From Lachnospiraceae bacterium (GTDB lineage: Bacteria; Bacillota; Clostridia; Lachnospirales; Lachnospiraceae): a stretch of DNA of 64,000 bases. Under the pieces are notes generated by a model. The model was given only the letters and a program-made list of their open reading frames with translations. It was not told the DNA's origin and did not search any database. The DNA lies in contig CAJTCH010000024.1 in the NCBI GenBank assembly GCA_910574715.1, positions 1 through 64,000 of the forward strand, in the 5' to 3' direction. Shown here in pieces: positions 26,585-35,401 of the stretch (position 1 is the first letter of the stretch; the number at the start of each line of letters is the position of its first letter). Made by a program: the position numbers and the translations under genes.

Positions 26585-27826
26585 ATGGCAATTGAGGAGA
26601 TTACAGGCAGAATAGCGAAGGATCTGGAGAGCTTGAAGCAGTTTACGGCAACGCCGGGAGACGGCTGCACCAGGCTGCCGTTTACACCGGAGGCAAGAGG
26701 GGCAGTGAATTATTTAAAGCAGATCATGGGAGAGGCAGGACTTGAAGTGAGAGAGGATGCCGCCGGCAACGTGATCGGAGTGATGAAGGGTACGGATCCG
26801 GACGCTCCATGTGTCATGATGGGATCACATTTTGACTCTGTAGTGAACGGAGGAGACTTCGACGGTATCGCGGGAGCGGTATGTGCCATCGAGGTTGCAA
26901 GGCAGTTAAAAGAAGAAGGAATCACTCCAAAGAGGGATTTCGTTGCGGTTGGATTCTGTGACGAAGAAGGAATGCGTTTCGGAACAGGGTATTTTGGGTC
27001 AGGTGCGATGCTTGGCAACAGGAATGTTGAATACTGCAAGAATTTCGCAGATACCAACGGCGTTACCATCTATGATGCCATGAAAGAATACGGGCTTGAT
27101 CCGGAGAAGATCGAAGAAGCGAAATGGGACACATCCAAGATCGGACAGTTCCTTGAGCTGCATATTGAACAGGGTCCGGTTCTTGATGCGGAGAATATTG
27201 AGCTTGGTCTTGTGGACTGTATCGTCGGGATCCAGCGTTATATGGTAACCGTTCACGGCAGGGCCGACCATGCGGGAACGACTCCTATGGATATGCGTAT
27301 GGATGCTGTTGACGCGGCGACGAAAGTGATCTCCAAGATTCCGGACTGGGCGCGTGAGAAGGCCGACGGAACCGTTGCGACCACAGGCTTCATCCGCACG
27401 ACACCGGGCGGAATGAATATTGTTGCGGAGAAGGTAGAATTCACCGTTGATATCCGTTCTAAGAATAACGACAACATCAATGATATCGCCAACAGGATCC
27501 GCGCCGCCCTCGACAGAGAAGTGAGTGAGATGGGCGGAAGCTATGAGATCGACACCAAGCTTGTGATCACGCCGGTATGGCTCTCTGAGGAGATGCTTGG
27601 CACGATGGAAGAGAGCTGCAAGGCAAGAGGCTACAGCTATAAGAAGCTTCCAAGCGGTGCGGGACACGACGCCCTTGAGATCGGTCAGGTGATCCCGACT
27701 GTGATGCTGTTCGTTCCAAGTAAGGAAGGAAGAAGCCATTGTCCGGTAGAATTCACGAAATACAGTGACTTTGCGAAAGCATCTGTGGTTATGACTGAGC
27801 TAGCCAAGGAACTTCTTGTAAAGTAG
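26585..27826 (+). CDS. allC: allantoate amidohydrolase
   Basis: A 413-residue M20-family amidohydrolase that converts allantoate to ureidoglycine, ammonia and CO2. Metal-site motifs 'GSHFDSVVNGGDFDG', 'FCDEEGMRFG', 'ELHIEQGPV' and C-terminal 'GRSHCPVEF' are intact, and the lid/dimer domain shows 'GRADHAGTTPMDMR'. 'SGAGHDALEIGQVIPT' is typical of the AllC/carbamoylase group. AAAGGAGAAG precedes the ATG. Its place in the allE-allD operon supports allantoate as substrate more strongly than for the paralog at 6499. Confidence 0.87.
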   Translation: MAIEEITGRIAKDLESLKQFTATPGDGCTRLPFTPEARGAVNYLKQIMGEAGLEVREDAAGNVIGVMKGTDPDAPCVMMGSHFDSVVNGGDFDGIAGAVCAIEVARQLKEEGITPKRDFVAVGFCDEEGMRFGTGYFGSGAMLGNRNVEYCKNFADTNGVTIYDAMKEYGLDPEKIEEAKWDTSKIGQFLELHIEQGPVLDAENIELGLVDCIVGIQRYMVTVHGRADHAGTTPMDMRMDAVDAATKVISKIPDWAREKADGTVATTGFIRTTPGGMNIVAEKVEFTVDIRSKNNDNINDIANRIRAALDREVSEMGGSYEIDTKLVITPVWLSEEMLGTMEESCKARGYSYKKLPSGAGHDALEIGQVIPTVMLFVPSKEGRSHCPVEFTKYSDFAKASVVMTELAKELLVK

Positions 27827-27847
27827 AATTGGAAAACGGAGAGTTAT

Positions 27848-28846
27848 ATGACAGGATTGAACCCGGTAAATAAAAAGGAGAATCTACGATTACTCAGGAG
27901 TGCGCTCAGGCTTACGCAGAAGGAATTTATAGATCGTTTTCTGTCCTCGGCGGACGGTAAGCCGATGATGAGTATTGCAACATTTTCTAATCTGGAATCC
28001 AGGGACGGAGTAAGAATGAATGAAGTGATCCTTGCGGTGTCGGAGAAGCTTGGTATTGATTCTATGCTGTTTTCAATACCTCCGGAGGAATTCTCAGAGA
28101 GGATCCAGGTGCTTCTGCCAAGTGATACGGCCGGAGATGCGGCCGGAAAAGGCCGTGCGAAGAAGGGCAATATCAATCATCTGGTGAACCGTCTTACCAT
28201 GTATTTTGCAGAACAGATCTTTGAAAAGCGGCTGAAGAAGGGTGATAAGATTGAGTCGGACAGAGTGCTGTCCCAGAAGATGAATGTGGGGAGGTCCGCG
28301 ATCCGGGAGGCGCTTAAGGTCCTGGAGGTTCTGGGGATGATCGATATCCGGCCCGGACAGGGCACTTATATCAGCAACCATGAAGCCAGCTTCTTTATCG
28401 TTCCCCTGTCATGGTCTCTGTTCCTCAATGGGGGTCAGATCGACAGTATTGTGGAGGTCCGGAATCTCCTGGAGGTGAAGGCGGCTTATCTGGCGGCAAA
28501 GTGTACGGATAAGGAGTGCCTGGACAGATTGTATGATATCTCGCACAAGCTCCATAAGGCTTATGTGGAGAAGGATTTTAAGGAGTTTCTGGACGGTGAC
28601 CTGGAGTTCCATATCTGTATCGCGGAGTGTTCCGGCAACCAGGTGATCTACAGCATGATCCAGACCATCAGCAATCTGATGCGGCATGTCAGCGGCAGCG
28701 GTATGGTCGATGAGGAGCAGCTTAAGGATATCTATGAGGAGCATCAGAGGGTATATGGACTGATCCTGGCGAAGGATGCTGAAGGAGCGTCTGAAGCGAT
28801 GAAAGAACATCTTGAGAAATCACTTGGGCGTTACGATTACAGATAA
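27848..28846 (+). CDS. composite XRE-like / GntR-FCD transcriptional regulator
   Basis: A 332-residue regulator with two DNA-binding modules. Residues about 10-70 look like an XRE/Cro helix-turn-helix ('LLRSALRLTQKEF' and 'SIATFSNLESRDGVRMNEV'). After a Gly/Lys-rich linker (about 95-107), residues 110-175 form a GntR winged helix ('RVLSQKMNVGRSAIREALKVLEVLGM', given as residues about 138-163, then 'RPGQGTYIS'). Residues 180-332 are an FCD effector domain ('GDLEFHICIAECSGN' with likely metal/ligand His). FadR-type GntR proteins usually repress catabolic operons until a small acid binds. As the distal regulator of the allantoin operon it probably gives feedback control. The two-HTH layout is unusual. 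Confidence 0.83.
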   Translation: MTGLNPVNKKENLRLLRSALRLTQKEFIDRFLSSADGKPMMSIATFSNLESRDGVRMNEVILAVSEKLGIDSMLFSIPPEEFSERIQVLLPSDTAGDAAGKGRAKKGNINHLVNRLTMYFAEQIFEKRLKKGDKIESDRVLSQKMNVGRSAIREALKVLEVLGMIDIRPGQGTYISNHEASFFIVPLSWSLFLNGGQIDSIVEVRNLLEVKAAYLAAKCTDKECLDRLYDISHKLHKAYVEKDFKEFLDGDLEFHICIAECSGNQVIYSMIQTISNLMRHVSGSGMVDEEQLKDIYEEHQRVYGLILAKDAEGASEAMKEHLEKSLGRYDYR

Positions 28847-28876
28847 TGAGCATTATAGAGAAAGAGGTGTATAGAG

Positions 28877-29401
28877 ATGGATTTATTAGAGGTTATGACA
28901 AATCGCAGAAGTGTTAGGAGCTATACGGAAGAGGAGATCCCTGCCGAGAAGCTTGAGAAGATCCTGCAGGCAGGACTTCTGGCTGAGTCCGGGAAGAACT
29001 TAAAGCCCTGGGAATTTATCGTGGTGGAAGACAGAGAGGTGCTTGCGAAGATGGCGAAGAGCCGGGCGGCCGGCGGAGCCATGCTTGAGCATGCCAAATG
29101 TGCCGTTGTTGTCGTGGGAGATACGGAGAAGACGGACGTATGGGCTGAGGACTGTTCGGTTGCTATGGCGCATATGCATCTGATGGCAGACTGCCTTGGT
29201 GTTGGGAGCTGCTGGGTGCAGGGAAGGCTTCGGAAGGCTGCGGATGAGAGGACGACGGAAGAGCATATCAGGGAGCTGCTTGCGATTCCGGAGAAATATG
29301 CATTAGAAGCGATCCTGGCGCTGGGAATGACGAAGGAACATCCGGAGGCGCATTCTCTTGAGGAGCTACCGATGGAGAAGGTGCATAGAGGGAAATTCTA
29401 A
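28877..29401 (+). CDS. nitroreductase family flavoprotein
   Basis: A 174-residue FMN-dependent nitroreductase-fold protein. The family N-terminus 'MDLLEVMTNRRSVRSYTEEEI' is seen at residues 1-21, with the FMN-phosphate contact 'RRSVR'. 'MAHMHLMADCLGVGSCWVQG' follows in the middle, and 'LALGMTKEH' near the C-terminus. It reduces unknown electrophiles with NAD(P)H. It trails the regulator gene by 30 bases and may be the last gene of the allantoin operon, possibly as a redox outlet; that link is inferred only from position. Confidence 0.85.
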   Translation: MDLLEVMTNRRSVRSYTEEEIPAEKLEKILQAGLLAESGKNLKPWEFIVVEDREVLAKMAKSRAAGGAMLEHAKCAVVVVGDTEKTDVWAEDCSVAMAHMHLMADCLGVGSCWVQGRLRKAADERTTEEHIRELLAIPEKYALEAILALGMTKEHPEAHSLEELPMEKVHRGKF

Positions 29402-29407
29402 AAAAGC

Positions 29408-29436
29408 TTTACACCTTATGTCCTATCTATTATAAT
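29408..29436 (+). promoter_or_regulatory. sigma-A-type promoter before two small orphan genes
   Basis: TTTACA (29408-29413) and a consensus TATAAT (29431-29436) with 17-base spacing, just after the nitroreductase stop. It would drive the small genes at 29505 and 29745. Confidence 0.7.
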
Positions 29437-29504
29437 AAAGGTAGAAACCATGTTTTGATACACGCAGCATGTAGATGTGCAGATAGCGGATAGGTGGTGA
29501 GTAT

Positions 29505-29696
29505 ATGCCAAGTAATGGAGAGATTGTTAAAGATGTAGTTGATCAATTCCAAAAGATTCAGGCTCATATGAAGAATGCCAAAAAGGAAAATGCGGTTGAA
29601 ACATATGAGGGATTGAAGGACGATTATTTATCATTAAAGGCAGTTTTGACTTCATTGGGCGTTAATCTGACAGATATCGATAAGATTAAAGAATAG
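29505..29696 (+). CDS. small helical protein of unknown function
   Basis: A 63-residue, highly charged protein predicted to be mostly alpha-helical (e.g. 'VVDQFQKIQAHMKNAKK'). No signal peptide, Cys pair or known motif is visible. It has its own strong promoter and a GGTGGTGAG site before the ATG. It precedes another orphan gene by 48 bases. No family recognised; soluble cytoplasmic location is the best guess. Confidence 0.6.
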   Translation: MPSNGEIVKDVVDQFQKIQAHMKNAKKENAVETYEGLKDDYLSLKAVLTSLGVNLTDIDKIKE

Positions 29697-29744
29697 CTTA
29701 TTTATCTTGACATTGAAAGTTGCCAGGACAGGAAGGGAATAATT

Positions 29745-30038
29745 ATGAAAGTGTATGATTCAGTAAAGAAGGAAGAGGTAGAGGTCAATGGAACCAAGGG
29801 CTTGATCGATATTATGCGGGATGGTCGTCAGGTGGATCTCTATCTGAAGGAAAAGAAGTCGGATGCGGACGGCTATATGAGCTGGGATGTGGAGCACTGG
29901 TCTAGCATTGACGTGAAGAGGTTCATCCGTTGTTATTCTCTGGAAGGACGAGTATTAGGAGAGTCTACGGGACATAATATCTATGACCTGGAGAACGAGT
30001 TCAAGCCGGAGGAAGCAGCGAAGATCGAGTTAAGTTAA
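29745..30038 (+). CDS. small hypothetical protein
   Basis: A 97-residue acidic protein beginning 'MKVYDSVKKEEVEVNG' with 'GRQVDLYLKEKKSDADGY' in the middle. It is probably a mixed alpha/beta cytoplasmic protein. An AGGAAGGGAA site precedes the ATG. It is followed by a rho-independent terminator. It appears co-transcribed with the 63-residue protein at 29505. Function not recognised. Confidence 0.65.
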   Translation: MKVYDSVKKEEVEVNGTKGLIDIMRDGRQVDLYLKEKKSDADGYMSWDVEHWSSIDVKRFIRCYSLEGRVLGESTGHNIYDLENEFKPEEAAKIELS

Positions 30039-30053
30039 TAGGCAGGAATGAAG

Positions 30054-30088
30054 ATGCCCCGAACCGGTAGAAGGTATGGGGCATTTTT
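30054..30088 (+). terminator. rho-independent terminator before the hrcA operon
   Basis: ATGCCCC (30054-30060) pairs with GGGGCAT (30078-30084), with an inner ACC/GGT extension, followed by TTTT. It separates the small-gene unit from the heat-shock operon. Confidence 0.8.
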
Positions 30089-30178
30089 CAATGCTGATTT
30101 ATACATTTTATAAAATTTACAAAACATGCATTTTTCTAAAATGGTTATTGAAAAGCTATAAAAAAAATATAAAGAGTG

Positions 30179-30207
30179 TTGACAAAAGAAATAGGTAGTG
30201 ATACATT
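30179..30207 (+). promoter_or_regulatory. sigma-A promoter of the hrcA-grpE-dnaK-dnaJ operon
   Basis: TTGACA (30179-30184) and TACATT (30202-30207) with exactly 17 bases between them. The CIRCE operator begins 15 bases downstream, over the expected transcription start. Confidence 0.85.
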
Positions 30208-30221
30208 AATAGTCGAAGATG

Positions 30222-30248
30222 TTAGCACTCAAAATTATAGAGTGCTAA
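30222..30248 (+). promoter_or_regulatory. CIRCE operator (HrcA binding site)
   Basis: Perfect consensus inverted repeat TTAGCACTC (30222-30230), nine-base spacer, GAGTGCTAA (30240-30248). This is the classic binding site of the HrcA repressor encoded immediately downstream, so the operon is autoregulated. Confidence 0.98.
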
Positions 30249-30275
30249 CAGATGAATCCGAAAGGAGGAGGATAG

Positions 30276-31319
30276 ATGGTAACAGAACACGGGCTTAGCG
30301 ACCGTAAGATGAAGATTCTGCATGCAGTCATCAAGAATTATCTTGAAACCGGCGAACCGGTCGGTTCCAGGACGATCTCTAAGTACACAGATCTGAATCT
30401 TAGTTCTGCAACAATCCGCAATGAGATGGCCGACTTAGAAGAGCTGGGATATATCCTGCAGCCTCATACGTCAGCCGGACGTATTCCTTCGGATAAAGGC
30501 TACAGACTATATGTAGATATGCTGATGGAGGAGAAGGAGCAGGAGCTATCCGAGATGCAGGAGCAGATGCTTGATAAGGCAGACAAGATGGAACAGCTTC
30601 TTAAGCAGGCGGCGAGGGTTCTGGCAAGCAATACGAATTACGCGACCATGGTTTCCACTCCGATGAACAATTCGAACAAGATCAAGTTCATTCAGTTATC
30701 TATGGTAGACGAAGAACAGGTGATCGCGGTGATTGTGCTTGGCGGCAATGTGATCAAGAACAAGATCATCGATGTAGAGGAGCCGCTCAGCAATGAGAAC
30801 CTGCTGAAGCTTAACATGTTGCTCAACACGACGCTGAACGGTATGTCGATCGAGGAGATCAATCTGGGATTGATCGCGCGGCTTAAGGAACAGGCGGGGA
30901 TACACAGCAGTGTGATCAGCAACGTTCTGGATGCGGTGGCGGATGCGATTCAGGTCGAGGAAGATATGCAGATCTATACAAGCGGCGCGACGAATATTTT
31001 CAAATACCCGGAGCTAAGCGATAATCAGAGTGCGCAGGAGATCATCAATGCATTCGAAGAAAAGCAGCAATTGACAGAGCTGGTGACACAGACGTTGGCG
31101 AAGGAGGACAATACCGGGATTCAGGTGTACATCGGGGATGAGACTCCGGTCCAGACCATGAAAGACTGCAGTGTCGTTACCGCAACGTATGAATTAGGCG
31201 ACGGCATGAAGGGAACGATAGGTATTATCGGACCAAAGAGAATGGATTATGAACATGTGTTAAAATCAATGAAACGGCTCCAGAACGAGCTGGATCAGAT
31301 GTTTCATAAAAAAGAATAA
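30276..31319 (+). CDS. hrcA: heat-inducible transcription repressor HrcA
   Basis: A 347-residue HrcA. The N-terminal winged helix is clear ('SDRKMKILHAVIKNYLETGEPVG' lies at residues 7-29; then 'LSSATIRNEMADLEELGY' and 'HTSAGRIPSDKGYRLYVD'). It represses class I heat-shock genes by binding CIRCE, and GroEL is known to keep it active in other Firmicutes. AAAGGAGGAGG precedes the ATG. First gene of the operon behind a perfect CIRCE site. Confidence 0.97.
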   Translation: MVTEHGLSDRKMKILHAVIKNYLETGEPVGSRTISKYTDLNLSSATIRNEMADLEELGYILQPHTSAGRIPSDKGYRLYVDMLMEEKEQELSEMQEQMLDKADKMEQLLKQAARVLASNTNYATMVSTPMNNSNKIKFIQLSMVDEEQVIAVIVLGGNVIKNKIIDVEEPLSNENLLKLNMLLNTTLNGMSIEEINLGLIARLKEQAGIHSSVISNVLDAVADAIQVEEDMQIYTSGATNIFKYPELSDNQSAQEIINAFEEKQQLTELVTQTLAKEDNTGIQVYIGDETPVQTMKDCSVVTATYELGDGMKGTIGIIGPKRMDYEHVLKSMKRLQNELDQMFHKKE

Positions 31320-31337
31320 AGAAAGGTGGAATTACCC

Positions 31338-32036
31338 TTGGAGAATCATAAGGAGAAAAGCCAGGAAGAGATGGTAAAAGAGGCTGTGGAGGAAGCGAAG
31401 AAGGCGGCAGAGGAGCAGGAGTCCCAGACAGAAGAGACGGACTCCCAGGTAGAGACAGCCGTTGACGAAGCAGAGACGGCAGAAGATGCCGAAGCACAGG
31501 AAGATACGGATACCGGGGAAGAGGCAGAGGAAGGCGATGCAGACGGCAAGGATGATAAGAAGTCCGGCAAGAAGCTGTTTGGCAAGAAGAATAAGAAGGA
31601 TAAGAAGGATGAGAAGATCGAGGAGCTTACCGACAGGCTTACCCGGCAGATGGCAGAGTTTGATAACTTCCGCAAGCGTACGGAGAAGGAGAAGTCCCAG
31701 ATGTACGAGATAGGTGCGAAAGATATCATAGATAAGATCCTTCCGGTAGTTGACAATTTCGAGCGAGGGCTTGGAGCGGTCAAGGAAGGGGAGAAGGAGG
31801 ATCCCTTCATCCAGGGAATGGAGAAGGTGTATAAGCAGTTGATGACTACTCTGGAGAGTGTGGAGGTCAAACCGATCGAAGCGGTCGGCAAGGAGTTCAA
31901 TCCGGATTTCCACAACGCAGTGATGCATGTAGAGGATGAGAACTTCGGCGAGAATATCATAGCCGAAGAATTCCAGAAGGGTTACATGTACCGCGATTCA
32001 GTAGTCAGACACAGTATGGTGAAAGTAGCAAATTAG
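31338..32036 (+). CDS. grpE: nucleotide exchange factor GrpE
   Basis: A 232-residue GrpE, the nucleotide exchange factor of DnaK. A long acidic Glu/Ala-rich N-terminal region (about 90 residues) and a Lys cluster precede the coiled coil ('LTDRLTRQMAEFDNFRKRT') and the C-terminal beta domain ('PDFHNAVMHVED', 'GYMYRDSVVRHSMVKVA'). The TTG at 31338 is the likely start because AAAGGTGG lies nine bases upstream; a GTG at 31326 overlaps that site. No ATG is available near the N-terminus. Confidence 0.95.
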   Translation: MENHKEKSQEEMVKEAVEEAKKAAEEQESQTEETDSQVETAVDEAETAEDAEAQEDTDTGEEAEEGDADGKDDKKSGKKLFGKKNKKDKKDEKIEELTDRLTRQMAEFDNFRKRTEKEKSQMYEIGAKDIIDKILPVVDNFERGLGAVKEGEKEDPFIQGMEKVYKQLMTTLESVEVKPIEAVGKEFNPDFHNAVMHVEDENFGENIIAEEFQKGYMYRDSVVRHSMVKVAN

Positions 32037-33929
<1,893 letters not shown>

Positions 33930-33936
33930 TTGATTT

Positions 33937-34089
33937 CGGCACAGAAGGAAGCATGAATTGAGGTAACAGTGAAGGTATCTGAACTGTTACGAATTGAGAG
34001 AACGCAGCGCTGTGCCGGTTACACACAGACAATTATGGGGAGTACAAAAGGCGGATAGGATCTGCATATGTTTCCTCATAATTGTCTGT
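33937..34089 (+). other. structured repeat-rich spacer between dnaK and dnaJ
   Basis: The spacer shows nested perfect repeats. An outer stem CGGCACAG (33937-33944) / CTGTGCCG (34010-34017) encloses a hairpin GTAACAGT (33963-33970) / ACTGTTAC (33983-33990). That hairpin is bounded on both sides by the direct repeat GAATTGAG (33955-33962 and 33991-33998). A second hairpin has 13-bp arms, ACAGACAATTATG (34025-34037) / CATAATTGTCTGT (34077-34089), with a 39-base loop. There is no T-run, so it is not a normal terminator. An RNA regulatory or processing element, or a very small inserted palindrome with target duplication, are both possible. Confidence 0.7.
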
Positions 34090-34119
34090 ATATGGCGTTA
34101 TATAAGGAAGGGAAATACT

Positions 34120-35301
34120 ATGGCAGAATCAAAGAGAGATTATTATGAAGTGCTGGGTGTCAGCAAGGATGCTGACGATTCCACTTTAAAGAAGGCATAC
34201 AGACAGGTCGCCAAGAAGTACCACCCTGATATGAATCCTGGTGATGCGGAGGCCGAGAAGAAATTCAAAGAAGCTTCCGAGGCTTACGCGGTATTGAGTG
34301 ATCCGGAGAAACGCCGCCAGTATGACCAGTTCGGCCATGCGGCATTTGAAGGCGGTGCAGGCGGAGGCGGCTTCGGCGGATTTGATTTCAGCGGGGCGGA
34401 TTTCAGTGATATCTTTGGTGATATCTTCGGCGATCTGTTCGGCGGAGGCAGGAGAGGCCGCGCGAGTCAGGGGCCTATGAAGGGCATGAATATCAGGAAG
34501 AGCGTCAGGATCACTTTCGAGGAAGCGGTATTTGGATGCGAGAAGGAGCTGGATATGGTGCTTAAGGATCCATGTCCGAAGTGTGGAGGAACCGGGGCGA
34601 AACCGGGGACGTCACCGGAGACCTGCCCGAAATGTCAGGGCAAGGGTCAGGTTGTCTATACACAGCAGTCCTTCTTTGGAATGGTCCAGAATGTCCAGAC
34701 CTGTCCGGACTGTAACGGAACCGGCAAGATCATCCGTGAGAAATGTTCGGACTGCGGCGGTACAGGATATGCCTCCAACCGTAAGAAGATCGCTGTGACG
34801 ATCCCGGCAGGAATCGACAACGGTCAGAGCGTGCGGATCCGGGAGAAGGGAGAACCGGGTGTAAACGGAGGCCCAAGAGGCGACCTTCTGGTAGAGGTGG
34901 TCGTATCCAGGCATCCGATCTTCCAGAGGCAGGATATGCATATATTTTCTACGGTTCCGATCTCATTCGCGCAGGCGGCGCTCGGCGCGGACGTCCGGGT
35001 GAAGACGGTTGACGGAGAGGTACTCTATACGGTGAAGCCTGGAACCAAGACGGATACCAAGGTACGCTTAAAAGGCAAGGGTGTTCCGTCCGTGCGTAAT
35101 TCACAGGTGCGCGGGGATCATTATGTGACACTGGTGATCCAGACGCCGGAACATTTGAGCCAGGAAGCGAAAGAAGCGCTCAGACGGTTCGACGAGCTGT
35201 CGGGCAATACGCTGAACCAGGCGGCGAGCGAGAAAGAAGGGAAGACCGGAAAGAAGAAAAAAGGATTTATGGATAAGATGAAAGAAGCCTTTGATGATTA
35301 A
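34120..35301 (+). CDS. dnaJ: molecular chaperone DnaJ (Hsp40)
   Basis: A 393-residue type I DnaJ. It has a J domain with '[11 protein letters not shown]', a Gly/Phe-rich linker, four zinc-binding CxxCxGxG repeats ('CPKCGGTG', 'CPKCQGKG', 'CPDCNGTG', 'CSDCGGTG') and the C-terminal substrate-binding domains. The ATG at 34120 follows AAGGAAGGG; an in-frame ATG at 33994 would read through the structured spacer and add 42 residues that are not part of the family. Last gene of the operon. Confidence 0.97.
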   Translation: MAESKRDYYEVLGVSKDADDSTLKKAYRQVAKKYHPDMNPGDAEAEKKFKEASEAYAVLSDPEKRRQYDQFGHAAFEGGAGGGGFGGFDFSGADFSDIFGDIFGDLFGGGRRGRASQGPMKGMNIRKSVRITFEEAVFGCEKELDMVLKDPCPKCGGTGAKPGTSPETCPKCQGKGQVVYTQQSFFGMVQNVQTCPDCNGTGKIIREKCSDCGGTGYASNRKKIAVTIPAGIDNGQSVRIREKGEPGVNGGPRGDLLVEVVVSRHPIFQRQDMHIFSTVPISFAQAALGADVRVKTVDGEVLYTVKPGTKTDTKVRLKGKGVPSVRNSQVRGDHYVTLVIQTPEHLSQEAKEALRRFDELSGNTLNQAASEKEGKTGKKKKGFMDKMKEAFDD

Positions 35302-35319
35302 ACTCATCAAGGGCTTTTT
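35285..35319 (+). terminator. terminator of the heat-shock operon, overlapping the dnaJ 3' end
   Basis: AAGCCTTTGATGA (35285-35297) pairs with TCATCAAGGGCTT (35304-35316) with one G-T wobble and a six-base loop containing the dnaJ stop region, followed by TTT. Confidence 0.85.
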
Positions 35320-35334
35320 GCCTGTTGGCCGGTA

Positions 35335-35362
35335 TTGACTTTTAATCTCAAAATGATATAAT
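35335..35362 (+). promoter_or_regulatory. sigma-A-type promoter of the Pel-like exopolysaccharide operon
   Basis: TTGACT (35335-35340) and a consensus TATAAT (35357-35362) with 16 bases between. The predicted leader is only about 33 bases, so there is no room for a c-di-GMP riboswitch; control by c-di-GMP would be at protein level. Confidence 0.75.
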
Positions 35363-35401
35363 TTTATATGTGACATAAAGTTAATAAAAAGCGGTGAGGA
35401 T

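Noticed and set aside
33994-34119. Upstream in-frame ATG that would extend DnaJ by 42 residues
   Set aside because: It reads through the repeat-rich spacer, gives a non-family N-terminus, and the ATG at 34120 has a good ribosome site and the standard J-domain start.
35363-35401. Possible c-di-GMP riboswitch in the pelD-like leader
   Set aside because: The predicted leader is about 33 bases, far too short for a GEMM-type riboswitch.
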